Of a stretch of DNA of 64,000 bases, positions 50,937-59,738 are shown piece after piece. Under the pieces are notes generated by a model, which worked only from the letters and a program-made list of their open reading frames with translations, was not told the origin of the DNA and did not search any database. The stretch is taken from NCBI RefSeq assembly GCF_000518265.1, contig NZ_KI912411.1:326072-390071 (forward strand). The letters run 5' to 3'. The stretch is from Actinomadura oligospora ATCC 43269 (GTDB lineage Bacteria > Actinomycetota > Actinomycetes > Streptosporangiales > Streptosporangiaceae). The first letter of the stretch is position 1. Every line of letters begins with the position of its first letter. The position numbers were made by a program, and so were the translations under genes.

Positions 50937-51785
50937 TCAGGCGCGGCGGATGTCGATGTCGCCGTAGCCGGTCTGCACGTGCACCTCGACGACGGTGGTC
51001 TCGGTCGTCTCGGGGCCTTCGGCGGGGGTGAGCGCGTTGCGGACGACGCCGTGCTTGGAGTGGACGTCCAGCCAGGCGGCGGAGCCCTCGGTGATGCCGA
51101 CGCCGACCTTGCCGTAGCCGGATTCGAGGTTGACGGTGCCGCGCGACACCTCGTCCACCCGGATCCGTCCGTAGGCGGTCCTGGCGGCGACCCCGGCGTG
51201 CGCCCGACCGACGGTGACGTCGCCGGTGCCGGTCCGCAGCTGGACGTCGTCCGCCGCCTCGCCGACGCCGATGTGGCCGTTGGACGACTTCAGCGTGAGG
51301 GGGCCGTCGGCGAAGCCGACCTTGATCGCCCCGTTGGAGGTGGTCAGCTCGGAGGGGCCGCCGACCCGGTCCACGAAGATCTCGCCGTTGGAGGTCCTGG
51401 CGTCCAGCGGGCCGGTCCACTCCAGGCGCAGGTCGCCGTTGGAGCTGTCCACGACGGTCTCGCCCAGCGGGCCGGTGGAGATGACGTTCGCCGAGCCCCT
51501 GGCCTGGACGCGGGAGCCCATCGGGAGGTCGACGGTCACGTCGGTGAAGCCGCGCCAGCTGCGCAGCTGCGCCAGGCCCTTGGGCCTGGGGCCCTTGACC
51601 AGCAGCCGTCCGCCGGAGAACTCGACGATCGTCCGCTCGGCGGCGTCGACGCTCGCCTCCTCCGACGGCTCGGTGGGTCGCACGTCCACGACGGTGTCGG
51701 CGCGGTCGCTCGCGTTGACCGTGATCTGGCCCGCGTAGATCTCGATCTCGACGGAGATCGGTTCGGGAGTCTCGAAAACGTCCAT
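50937..51785 (-). CDS. DUF4097 (bactofilin/adhesin-like beta-helix) protein
   Basis: A 282-residue protein from ATG 51785. The body is a repetitive beta-solenoid with turns such as VVDSSNGDLRLEWTGPL, ARTSNGEIFVDRVGG, LTTSNGAIKVGFADGP, LKSSNGHIGVGEAADD and LRTGTGDVTVGRAHAG: SNG or TGTGD recur every 18-20 residues. This is DUF4097. There is no signal peptide. It is first in an operon with the DrrA/B-like exporter and may be a scaffold or sensor for it. The promoter carries repeated GGCGTCAT boxes. Confidence 0.88.
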   Translation of the reverse strand: MDVFETPEPISVEIEIYAGQITVNASDRADTVVDVRPTEPSEEASVDAAERTIVEFSGGRLLVKGPRPKGLAQLRSWRGFTDVTVDLPMGSRVQARGSANVISTGPLGETVVDSSNGDLRLEWTGPLDARTSNGEIFVDRVGGPSELTTSNGAIKVGFADGPLTLKSSNGHIGVGEAADDVQLRTGTGDVTVGRAHAGVAARTAYGRIRVDEVSRGTVNLESGYGKVGVGITEGSAAWLDVHSKHGVVRNALTPAEGPETTETTVVEVHVQTGYGDIDIRRA

Positions 51786-51791
51786 GCCTCA

Positions 51792-51867
51792 ACTATGACG
51801 CCACAATGACGTCACGTCAAGCACGATTGGCGTCATCTCGCTCAGCATCGGCGTCATGTGGCGTCAT
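51792..51867 (-). promoter_or_regulatory. Promoter with repeated GGCGTCAT boxes for the DUF4097-ABC operon
   Basis: On the minus strand TTGACG (51815-51820) and CATAGT (51792-51797) are 17 bases apart. The 8-mer ATGACGCC/GGCGTCAT occurs at 51795-51802, 51829-51836, 51850-51857 and 51860-51867, the first inverted relative to the rest; ATGACGTCAC at 51806-51815 is a related site. Boxes flank and overlap the core promoter, as for a repressor or multi-site activator. Confidence 0.7.
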
Positions 51868-51883
51868 GCGCTGACGCAGCCGC

Positions 51884-51941
51884 CCTCACCTGAACGCCTC
51901 CGCCGCGACGAAACAGTCGCGGCGAAGGCGTTCAGGTGAGG
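51884..51941. terminator. 26-bp stem, 6-base loop: terminator between operons
   Basis: Arms 51884-51909 and 51916-51941 pair at 25 of 26 positions around the loop GAAACA (left arm starts CCTCACCTGAACGCC). It lies downstream of the minus-strand exchanger gene and upstream of the DUF4097 promoter, so it should end the exchanger transcript and insulate the next operon. There is no T-run. Confidence 0.85.
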
Positions 51942-51992
51942 AAGGACGCGCCGTCAGCGGACGTCACGTCGACGTCAGCGGCATCATCGGGA

Positions 51993-53111
51993 TCAGAGGA
52001 TGACGACCAGCCCGGCGGCGAACACCAGGTAGAAGGCACCGGTCCAGGCGAGGCGGACGGGGGTCAGCTTGTGGGCGCGCAGGGTCGCGAGCAGGTAGGC
52101 GATCGCGACCATGGTCATCGCGCCCGACCAGATCAGGGCGTGGTCGAACTTCCAGGGGGTGAACAGCAGGCCGAGCCCGGACGGGACGGTCGCCTGGATC
52201 ATCATCGCGCCGGAGATGTTGGCCAGGGCGAGGCTGGTCTTGCCCTGCCGGACCCAGATCACCGCGTTCATGATCTCGGGAAGCTCGGTGGCGACCGGGG
52301 ACAGCAGCAGCGCGGTGACGGCGGCGGGCAGCCCGATCATCGGGCCGATCGCGTCGAGCTGGTGGACGAACAGCTGGGACGCGAAGAAGATCACGGTGAG
52401 GGTCGCGAGGGTCTGGACGGCGACCGCCCAGCCCGCCGGGACCTCCCGGCGCGGCTGCAGCTTCAGCGGCTCGAGGTCGATCTCCGCCCCGGCGCCGCCG
52501 TCCTCGTCGCCGCCGCTCATCTCGCGCCAGAAGTAGACCGCGTAGACGGCGAAGAACACCACGCCGAGCCAGGGCTTGAAGGCGAAGGCGACCAGGCCGA
52601 GGCCCACCTTGAACACGAACACCGCGAGGAACCAGCGCTGGTCCTTGGCCAGCCGTGCGGCCTCGGCGGGGTCGGTGAGGACCTCCGAGGCGGCGGCCCC
52701 GGGGCCTCTCGCCTCGCCCCGGCCGTCCGCGCCGGTGGCGGACCCACCCGGGACCGCCGCGGCGAGCCGTGCGCGGTCACGGGAGCGGCGCGTCCACAGC
52801 AGCGCGACGCCGGTGACGGCGTAGGCGACGGTGGCGAGGGCCAGGGGCCCGCCCATGGCCGCGCCGACGCCGATGTCCTTACCGGCCTCGCCGTCCCCGG
52901 TGGTGACGGCGACGAGGGTCACCACCGACTCGGGGAGCGCGGTGCCGAAGGCGGCCAGGACGGTGCCGACCGCCATCTTGCCGACGTTCAGCCGGTGGCC
53001 CAGCCACTCGACGGCGTTGACGAACCACTCACACGACAGATAGATCGCCACGGCACAGGCGATCAGAAGGACGAAATGCCACACGTCCGGTACCCGCTCC
53101 TCCCGCGTCAC
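51993..53111 (-). CDS. CaCA-family Na+/Ca2+ (or Mn2+) exchanger
   Basis: A 372-residue protein from GTG 53111; GTG 53084, behind GGGAGGAG, is an alternative start giving 363 residues. Two inverted halves each have an alpha-repeat: VGTVLAAFGTALPESVVTLV in the first and AVTALLLSPVATELPEIMNA in the second. About ten membrane helices and a charged cytosolic loop (GGDEDGGAGAEIDLEPLK) are visible. The family exports Ca2+ or Mn2+ by exchange. A yybP-ykoY manganese riboswitch precedes the gene, which points to manganese export. Confidence 0.88.
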   Translation of the reverse strand: MTREERVPDVWHFVLLIACAVAIYLSCEWFVNAVEWLGHRLNVGKMAVGTVLAAFGTALPESVVTLVAVTTGDGEAGKDIGVGAAMGGPLALATVAYAVTGVALLWTRRSRDRARLAAAVPGGSATGADGRGEARGPGAAASEVLTDPAEAARLAKDQRWFLAVFVFKVGLGLVAFAFKPWLGVVFFAVYAVYFWREMSGGDEDGGAGAEIDLEPLKLQPRREVPAGWAVAVQTLATLTVIFFASQLFVHQLDAIGPMIGLPAAVTALLLSPVATELPEIMNAVIWVRQGKTSLALANISGAMMIQATVPSGLGLLFTPWKFDHALIWSGAMTMVAIAYLLATLRAHKLTPVRLAWTGAFYLVFAAGLVVIL

Positions 53112-53199
53112 CGGGACCGAGGCCGGGGGGCCGCTCGGGGGCGTCCACGGAGACCTCGATCCCGGCCGACGACGCGTCTGGTCATCGACAAAAAGGGAT

Positions 53200-53294
53200 C
53201 GAAGGTCTCGCCCGTCCGCCTGAGGCGGACCCGGTCACCGGGAGCCAGTGGCTCCAGTGTGTCGACGACCGGTTCGCAGGGCTACTCCCCTTCG
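53200..53294 (-). promoter_or_regulatory. yybP-ykoY manganese riboswitch
   Basis: The minus-strand RNA shows the conserved marks of the motif in order: CGAAGGGGAGTAGCC (P1 5' side and L1 loop), a variable region with GTCGACACACTGG, then GGGCGAGACCTTCG (L3 region and P1 3' side). P1 pairs CGAAGG (53289-53294) with CCTTCG (53200-53205). A T5 run follows at 53190-53194. The exchanger start is about 90 bases downstream. Known yybP-ykoY RNAs bind Mn2+ and switch on Mn exporters. Confidence 0.87.
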
Positions 53295-53704
53295 CGCCAG
53301 CGACTCTACCCCATCGGCGGGCGGAGACCGCCGAGTCGCTGCCTGGAGGCCCTCCGTACACCACCGGGTCGGCGCCAGACCGTCCCAAAGAGGGGCGCAC
53401 CGTCGCCCGCGTCCGCGACGCCGGTCCGAAGACCTCTCAAAGGCCGTCAGGGGCGGTCCGGAGGGCGGGCGGCGGGGTTGGTGACGGAGCCGGAATCGGG
53501 ACGGCAAATCCCAGTCAAACCGCATGTCCCGAGGGTTGCGGATCGGCAGGATCGGACCACGATGCGTGCGGGCCCGGTGTGCCGATGCCACCGGGACTCC
53601 GCGCCGCAGCACGGCCCGGCAGGGCGCACCGCGACGCGCGGGCCCGCCGGAGCCGGGGCCGCGGCGCGGGGCACGACCTCAACGGCGAGTGGACGGGGGC
53701 GCGG
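53295..53704. other. Gap between riboswitch and terpene gene
   Basis: 410 bases. The left part must carry the promoter for the riboswitch transcript (minus strand). Frames are open across the right part, including an in-frame extension of the terpene synthase gene to 53579, but the composition is Arg/Ala/Gly filler. I see no other element. Confidence 0.4.
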
Positions 53705-56008
53705 ATGACGGTGGAGACGGCGACGGACACCGTGGCGGGCAAGGCGGCGGGCACGGTCACCGGGTTCCGGATCCCGGAGATCTCCCTGCCCTTTCCCGGC
53801 CCGGTGCGACGCGGCGACGCGGACCGGTTGCGGGCCGGGGTGTGCGGGTGGGCGGAGGAGCGGGGCCTGGTCGGTCCGCGCGGGCGGACGCGGCTGGAGT
53901 CGTCCCGGCTGCTGGACCTCGGGATCGCGCTGACGGGGCGGGCCGAGCCCGAGCGGGCCGAGGTGCTGCTGGCCTGGTTCCTGTGGGTGCTCCTGCTGGA
54001 CGACCGGGTCGACGACGGCCCGTGGGCGGGCGACGGCGTGCTGGCGGACTTCTCCGAGTCGGCGTTGTCGGTGCTGACCGGCGACGCGGGGCGCGGCGGG
54101 GCGGCCGACCCGATGCTGGTGGCACTGGCCGAGGACCTGTGGCCGAGGACGTCGGTGCTCGCGGGCCCGGCATGGCAGGGCAGGTTCGCCGGGCACCTGT
54201 CGCGGCACCTGACGGCGCAGTGCGCGATGGTGGAGCGCCGCACGACGGGGCGGTCGATGCGGCTGCCGGGGTATGTCGTGCTGCGCCGGGACCTGTTCGG
54301 CGCGGACGTGTTCTTCGACCTGTTCGAGGCGGTGGACGGGATCGCGCCGCCGGACGACAGGGTGACGGCGGGGCTGCGGGCCGCCGCGGCCGACGTCATC
54401 TCCTGGACGAACGACCTGTTCTCGGTGGAGAAGGACCTGGCGTTCGGGGAACGCGCCAACCTGGTGTTGCTGCTGCTGAGCGAGAAGAACGCTGGAACGC
54501 TCCAGGAGGCGGTGGACCAGGCCCGTACGCTGATCGCGGACCGGGCCGCCGACTTCCAGATCCTCCGGCGCGGGCTGCCTCGCGGCGCGCGCGACTCGGG
54601 ACGCCTGGCCGACCGGCTGCGCCGCGCGATGCGGGCGTCGCTGGACTGGCACCGGTCGGTGCCACGATACCGGCCGCGCACCGCCGCGTCCGTCGCCGCC
54701 GCGTCCGCCGCGGCGTCGGGTCCGGGCGGCTCGGCGGGAACGCGGGCGGGGTCGGCGCGCGGGGGCGAGTCGTGCGGCTCGGAGATGGTCGATCCGTCGA
54801 GGACGCCGCCCAGCCTGCTGTGGCCGGAGTTCGAGCGCGACCCGTACCCGCTGTACCGGCGGCTGCGGGAGGAGTTCCCGGTCGTCCGGGACGAGCCGCT
54901 CGACGCGTGGCTGGTCAGCCGGTACGCCGATGTGCGGATCGGGCTGTCCGATCCCCGGTTCACCTCGCGGAACTACGCCTGGCAGCTCGCGCCGATGTTC
55001 GGCCGGACGGTGCTGCAGATGGAGGGCCGCGAGCACGCGGCGCACCGGTCGTTCCTGACCCCGGCGTTCCGGGGGCGGGCGCTGACGTGGCTGCGCGCGG
55101 CGGTCGAGCGCACGACCAACGACCTGGTGAGCGACCTGGTCGCCCGCGCGCGCCGCGGTGAGCGCGCCGTGGACCTGGTGGACGGGTTCTGCCATCGCCT
55201 GCCGATCACCGTGGTGGTGACGGCGCTCGGGCTGCCGGTCGCCGACGCGCCGCTGTTCCAGGACTGGTACCAGGCGGGCTTCTCCTACCTGAGCAACTAC
55301 CGGCAGGACCCGGCGACGTTGGAGCGCGGCATGTCGGCCCGCGACGAGCTGTACGCCTACCTCGCCCCGTACGTGGCGCGGCGCAGGATCGCGCCCGGCC
55401 GGGACCTGCTGTCGGTGCTGTGCACGGCGGAGGTGGAGGGCGATCCGCTGCCGGACGACATGGTGCTCGGCTTCTGCGGGATGCTGCTGGGCGCGGGCGG
55501 CGAGAGCACCGACAAGGGGATGCGGTCGCTGCTGGCGAACCTGCTGGACCGTCCCGAGCACCTGGCCGCGATGCGGGCCGACCCGGACGGGCTGGCGTCG
55601 GCGTGGGTGGAGACGCTGCGCCGGGACCCGCCGGTGCAGGTGGTGCTGCGGCAGACCGAGGAGGCGGTGGACCTGCCGTCCGGGCGGGTGCCCGGCGGCG
55701 CGACGGTGGCGTGCCTGGTGGGCGCGGCGGGCCGTGACCCCGAGCGGTTCCCCGACCCGGACCGCTTCGTTCCGTCCCGGCTGGCGCACGACCCGGACCG
55801 GCAGTTCACCGCGGCGGCCGGGCACCTGGCGTTCGGCGCGGGACGGCACTTCTGTCTCGGCTCGCAGCTGGCGCGCGCCGAGGCGGAGGTCGGGATCCGG
55901 GCGCTGCTGGAGGCGTTCCCGCGCATGCGCTGGGCCGACGGTTTCCGTCCCCGGTACGGCGGCCTCCTCACCCGCGCGCCCGAGAAGCTGATGGTCGAAC
56001 TCCGCTGA
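53705..56008 (+). CDS. Terpene synthase-cytochrome P450 fusion
   Basis: A 767-residue protein from ATG 53705 (the frame is open to 53579, but not homologous). Residues 20-325 are a class I bacterial terpene synthase: metal motif DDRVDD (99-104), NSE-type NDLFSVEKD (236-244, final Asp where Glu is usual), RRDLFG sensor region and RY (321-322). Residues 326-365 are an Ala/Ser/Gly linker. Residues 368-767 are a P450: I-helix LLGAGGESTDKG (about 594-605), ExxR as ETLR (636-639) and heme loop FGAGRHFCLGSQLAR with C717. The frame is continuous. It should cyclise a prenyl diphosphate and oxidise the product. An MFS exporter follows. Confidence 0.88.
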   Translation: MTVETATDTVAGKAAGTVTGFRIPEISLPFPGPVRRGDADRLRAGVCGWAEERGLVGPRGRTRLESSRLLDLGIALTGRAEPERAEVLLAWFLWVLLLDDRVDDGPWAGDGVLADFSESALSVLTGDAGRGGAADPMLVALAEDLWPRTSVLAGPAWQGRFAGHLSRHLTAQCAMVERRTTGRSMRLPGYVVLRRDLFGADVFFDLFEAVDGIAPPDDRVTAGLRAAAADVISWTNDLFSVEKDLAFGERANLVLLLLSEKNAGTLQEAVDQARTLIADRAADFQILRRGLPRGARDSGRLADRLRRAMRASLDWHRSVPRYRPRTAASVAAASAAASGPGGSAGTRAGSARGGESCGSEMVDPSRTPPSLLWPEFERDPYPLYRRLREEFPVVRDEPLDAWLVSRYADVRIGLSDPRFTSRNYAWQLAPMFGRTVLQMEGREHAAHRSFLTPAFRGRALTWLRAAVERTTNDLVSDLVARARRGERAVDLVDGFCHRLPITVVVTALGLPVADAPLFQDWYQAGFSYLSNYRQDPATLERGMSARDELYAYLAPYVARRRIAPGRDLLSVLCTAEVEGDPLPDDMVLGFCGMLLGAGGESTDKGMRSLLANLLDRPEHLAAMRADPDGLASAWVETLRRDPPVQVVLRQTEEAVDLPSGRVPGGATVACLVGAAGRDPERFPDPDRFVPSRLAHDPDRQFTAAAGHLAFGAGRHFCLGSQLARAEAEVGIRALLEAFPRMRWADGFRPRYGGLLTRAPEKLMVELR

Positions 56009-56202
56009 TCCGTTCCGTCCGGGCGTGCGCACGTGTGCGAGCCCGGACGCGCCCGCGCCCTGACCGCACGCTCAGATGCGTTGCTCGGTTTGGGGTGCGG
56101 GATCTGGAGTCACGGGATGTAAGTGCGGGTGGGGGGCCTTGCCCCCGGGCCGGACGGGACGTTTCGAGGTTCGGCGAAACGTCCGCGGGTGACCCTGGGC
56201 GC

Positions 56203-57594
56203 ATGAGCTCCCCCACTGATATCCGCCCTGAGGCGAGGGTCGTCGCCGGAGCCGCGCGGCGGCGGGCGGCGCTGACCGTGGTGTGCGCCGGGATGTTCCT
56301 GGTGTTGCTGGACGTCACGATCGTCAACGTCACCTTGCCCGGGATCGGCCGGGCGCTCGATACCGGCCTGGCCGGGATGCAGGGCGTGGTGGACGGGTAC
56401 GCGGTGGCGATCGCGGGCCTGCTGCTCGGCGGGGGCGCGCTCGGCGACCGGTTCGGGCACCGGCGGATGCTGGTGGCGGGTCTGGTGCTGTTCGGCGCGG
56501 CGTCGCTGGCGTGCGGGCTGGCGTCCGGGCCGGGCACGCTGATCGCCGCGCGGGCGGTGCAGGGCGCGGGCGCGGCAATGCTGCTGCCGGGCAGCCTTGC
56601 GGCGGTGACCCGGATGTTCCCGGATCCGGCGGAGCAGGCGCGGGCGCTCGGGGCGTGGGCGGCGGTGTCGTCGACGGCGCTCCCGGCGGGTCCGCTGCTC
56701 GGAGGTGTCCTGGTGGACGGCCCCGGCTGGCGGTGGATCTTCCTGCTGAACGTGCCGATCGTCGTGGCGGGGGTCGTGGGCGTCCTGCTTCTGGTGGAGC
56801 CGGATGCGCCCTCCGTGATGGGCCGGAGGCGGCTGGACGTGGCGGGGCTGGTGCTCGCGCCCGTGACGCTCGGCGCGCTGGTATGGGCGGTGATCCAGCT
56901 CGGGCACGGCGACCGCGCCGGGGCGTGGACGGCGGCGGGCGCGGCGGTCGTCGGGGCGGTGGCGCTGGTCCTGGTGGAGCGGCGGGCGGCGCATCCGCTG
57001 TTCCCGTCCGGGCTGGTGCGGGCTCCGGCGTTCCTCGGCGCGAACGGGGCGTCGCTGGTGATGAACCTGGTCACCAACGGGACGCTGTTCGTGGTGACGT
57101 TGCAGCTTCAGCAGGTGCAGGGCAGGTCGGCGCTCACCGCCGGGGTGATGCTGCTGCCGATAGCGGTTCCGCTGGTGCTCCTGGCGCCGTTGAGCGGCGC
57201 GCTGAACGCACGGTTCGGCCCGCGGCTTCCGGTCCGGGCGGGCATCGTGATCGCGCTGGTGGGCGCTCCGGCGCTGCTGCTGGCCGGGCCGCACGCCTCG
57301 TACGCGGTGCTCGTCCCGACGCTGGTGACGATCGGGATCGGGGACGGTCTGATCGTCGCGGCGGCGGTGTCGGCGGCGATGCGGACCGCGCCGTCCGGGC
57401 TGGCGGGGTTGGCGGGCGGGTTCAACAACACCGCGCGTCAGGTCGGGACGGCGCTCGGCGCGGCGGTGTTCGGTTCGGTCGCGGGGTCGCCGCTGCACGG
57501 GGCGGCGTTCGCGAGCGGGCTGCACGTCCTGGCGTGGGTGAGCGCGGCGCTGTGGCTGGCGGCGCTCGCGGGCACGGCCCTCATCCGCCTCTGA
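56203..57594 (+). CDS. MFS exporter (DHA2, 14-TM type)
   Basis: A 463-residue protein from ATG 56203. TM1 has FLVLLDVTIVNVTLPGIGRA; motif A GALGDRFGHRRMLVAGLVLF; motif C-like AVSSTALPAGPLLGGVLVDG; LLNVPIVVAGVVGVLLLVEP follows. About 14 helices. It is 194 bases downstream of the terpene synthase-P450 gene on the same strand and could export its product; that link is inference from position only. Confidence 0.9.
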   Translation: MSSPTDIRPEARVVAGAARRRAALTVVCAGMFLVLLDVTIVNVTLPGIGRALDTGLAGMQGVVDGYAVAIAGLLLGGGALGDRFGHRRMLVAGLVLFGAASLACGLASGPGTLIAARAVQGAGAAMLLPGSLAAVTRMFPDPAEQARALGAWAAVSSTALPAGPLLGGVLVDGPGWRWIFLLNVPIVVAGVVGVLLLVEPDAPSVMGRRRLDVAGLVLAPVTLGALVWAVIQLGHGDRAGAWTAAGAAVVGAVALVLVERRAAHPLFPSGLVRAPAFLGANGASLVMNLVTNGTLFVVTLQLQQVQGRSALTAGVMLLPIAVPLVLLAPLSGALNARFGPRLPVRAGIVIALVGAPALLLAGPHASYAVLVPTLVTIGIGDGLIVAAAVSAAMRTAPSGLAGLAGGFNNTARQVGTALGAAVFGSVAGSPLHGAAFASGLHVLAWVSAALWLAALAGTALIRL

Positions 57595-57656
57595 CGGAAG
57601 CGCCCGGAGTGAAAACGGGTTGGCCTGGGCGCGAACGCGCCGGTACAACGAGGGAC

Positions 57657-58445
57657 ATGTTGCGCAAGTACCCGCGGACCCGGCACCTTCAGGGGTCCCG
57701 GCTGCAACCGGGCGACCATGACCTGTCGGCGGCGCCGTTCGGCGAGGTGGCGGGCCGGTACCTGGTGGTGGAGGAGAAGCTGGACGGCGCGAACGCCGGG
57801 ATCAGCTTCTCCCCGTCCGGTGAGCTGCAATTGCAGAGCCGCGGGCACTACCTGACGGGCGGGCCGCGCGAGCGGCAGTTCGCGCCGTTGAAGGCGTGGG
57901 CGGCGTCCGTCCAGCACGCGTTGTGGCCGCGGCTGCGGGACCGGTACGTGATGTACGGCGAGTGGCTGTACGCCAAGCACACCGTCTTCTACGACGCGCT
58001 CCCCCACTACTTCTGCGAGTTCGACGTCCTCGACCAGCGGGACGGGACGTTCCTGTCCACCGCCGCACGGCGTGAGCTGCTGGACGGCGCGCCGGTCGTG
58101 TCGGTGCCGGTGCTGCGGACGGGTCCGGTGTCGGATCTGAAGGAGCTGACGGCGCTGGTCGGGCCGTCCACCTGCCGGACGCCGCGCTGGCGTGAGGCTC
58201 TGCGGGACGCGGCGGCGGCGACCGGCGCGGATCCGGAGCGGGTCGCCGCGGAGACCGACGCGGCCGACGAGATGGAGGGCCTCTACCTGAAGGTGGAGGA
58301 GGACGGGCGGACGGTCGGCCGCTACAAGTGGGTGCGGGCGAGTTTCCTCACCGCGATCCTGGACGCGGGGACGCACTGGCAGGACCGTCCGATCGTCGCC
58401 AACGGCCTGGCCGATCCGGAGGTGCTGTATGCGGGTGTGGGCTGA
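57657..58445 (+). CDS. RNA ligase (Rnl-type nucleotidyltransferase)
   Basis: A 262-residue protein from ATG 57657. Nucleotidyltransferase motifs: VVEEKLDGANAGISF (motif I, AMP-accepting K41), LQSRGHYL (Ia), MYGEWLYAKHTVFYD (III), CEFDVLD (IIIa), MEGLYLKVEEDG (IV) and GRYKWVRASFL (V). It matches RNA ligases that seal 3'-OH/5'-phosphate ends. It overlaps the next gene, an HD-polynucleotide kinase, by 17 bases, so the end-healing and sealing enzymes are made together. Confidence 0.92.
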   Translation: MLRKYPRTRHLQGSRLQPGDHDLSAAPFGEVAGRYLVVEEKLDGANAGISFSPSGELQLQSRGHYLTGGPRERQFAPLKAWAASVQHALWPRLRDRYVMYGEWLYAKHTVFYDALPHYFCEFDVLDQRDGTFLSTAARRELLDGAPVVSVPVLRTGPVSDLKELTALVGPSTCRTPRWREALRDAAAATGADPERVAAETDAADEMEGLYLKVEEDGRTVGRYKWVRASFLTAILDAGTHWQDRPIVANGLADPEVLYAGVG

Positions 58446-59553
58446 GCTGTGTCCGGCGCCGCCGACCTGGACGGTGCCGTGGGACGAGATCGTCGAGGCG
58501 TTCGTGTGGGTGCGGAGGCTGGCGGGGGTGCCGCAGGACGCCGTCCATCACGCCGAGGGCGACGTCGCGACGCACACGCGGATGGCGTGCGAGGCGCTCG
58601 CGGCGTCGCCGGAGTGGCGGGCGCGTCCGGAGGACGAGCGGCGGCGGCTGTTCGCGGCCGTCCTCATGCACGACGTCGCCAAGCCCGACTGCACGCGGCA
58701 CGAGGACGACGGCTCGATCACCGCGCACGGGCATTCGCGGCGGGGCGACCTGTTGGTGCGGCGCATCCTGTGGGAGCTGGGCGCTCCGGTCGCGTGGCGG
58801 GAGCATGTGGCGGCGCTGGTGCGGCACCACCAGGTGCCGTTCTGGGCGCTGGAGCGCCCGAACCTGCGGCAGATCGCGTTCCGGGTGAGCCTGCTGGCGC
58901 GCAACGACGACCTGGTGCTGCTGGCGACCGCCGACATCCTCGGCCGGATCTGCGGCGACACCGCCGAGGTGCTGGAGAACATCGCCCTGTACCGGGAGTA
59001 CTGCGCCGAGCAGCGCTGCCTGGACGCTCCGCGCGTGTTCCCGTCCGACCACGCGCGGTTCTGGTTCTTCCGCCGTCCGGACCGGGATCCGGACTGGGCG
59101 GCCTTCGACGACACGCGCGGCACGGTGACGGTCCTGTCGGGGCTGCCGGGTGTCGGGAAGGACCACTGGATCGCGGCGAACCGTCCGGGGCTGCCGGTGG
59201 TGAGCCTGGACGCGCTGCGCGCGGAGATGGGTGTCTCGCCGGCCGATGACCAGCGTCCGGTGGCGGCGGCCGCGCAGGAGCGGGCGCGGGTGCTCCTGCG
59301 GGCGGGCGAGTCGTTCGTATGGAACGCCACGAACGTGTCGCGGCAGCTGCGCGGGCAGGCGATCGGGCTGGTCGCGGACTACCGGGGGCGGGTGGAGGTC
59401 GCGGCACTGGAGGCCGCTCCGGGGATGCTGCGCGCCCGCAACCGGGCCCGTTCCGCGCCGGTCCCGGACGCGGTGATCGACCGGCTCGTCCGGCGGTGGG
59501 AAACGCCAGACCCGACCGAGGCGCACCGCGTGGACTGGATCGCCACGGACTGA
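58429..59553 (+). CDS. HD-Pnk: HD phosphoesterase fused to polynucleotide kinase
   Basis: A 374-residue protein from ATG 58429. The N-terminal HD domain (about residues 15-200) has VHHAEGDVATHTRMACEALA, VLMHDVAKPDC (metal H81-D82), HGHSRRGDLLVRR and ALVRHHQVPFW. The C-terminal kinase (about 230-374) has P-loop VLSGLPGVGKDHWIAANR (238-245), general-base Asp in SLDALR and WNATNVSRQLRGQ. This is the layout of the end-healing enzyme HD-Pnk: removal of 2',3'-cyclic or 3'-phosphate ends and 5'-OH phosphorylation. With the overlapping RNA ligase gene it makes a full RNA-repair pair. Confidence 0.9.
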   Translation: MRVWAELCPAPPTWTVPWDEIVEAFVWVRRLAGVPQDAVHHAEGDVATHTRMACEALAASPEWRARPEDERRRLFAAVLMHDVAKPDCTRHEDDGSITAHGHSRRGDLLVRRILWELGAPVAWREHVAALVRHHQVPFWALERPNLRQIAFRVSLLARNDDLVLLATADILGRICGDTAEVLENIALYREYCAEQRCLDAPRVFPSDHARFWFFRRPDRDPDWAAFDDTRGTVTVLSGLPGVGKDHWIAANRPGLPVVSLDALRAEMGVSPADDQRPVAAAAQERARVLLRAGESFVWNATNVSRQLRGQAIGLVADYRGRVEVAALEAAPGMLRARNRARSAPVPDAVIDRLVRRWETPDPTEAHRVDWIATD

Positions 59554-59599
59554 GCGTGGACTGGACGGACTGAGCGTGGACTGGATCGCCACGGACTGA
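59528..59599. repeat. Triplicated segment at the HD-Pnk stop codon
   Basis: Three direct copies of GCGTGGACTGG(ATCGCC)ACGGACTGA: 59528-59553, 59554-59573 (lacking ATCGCC) and 59574-59599. The first contains the HD-Pnk stop, so the coding end is copied after the gene. It looks like recent slippage or repair duplication. Confidence 0.95.
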
Positions 59600-59738
59600 C
59601 GCCACGCCCGGGATCCCGCCCCCGGGAACGCGGGGTGGCGGCCGTCCGGTGAGGGCTTCCCCGGGGGGAGTTCGCGGGGAACGGGTGGGGTGGGGCGGCG
59701 GCGGGCGCGCGGTAGGGAGCATGATCGGGAAATCCCTG

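Noticed and set aside
53705..56008. Two separate genes, terpene synthase and P450
   Set aside because: The frame is continuous through the linker, and the only internal ATG (near 54785) lacks a properly spaced ribosome-binding site.
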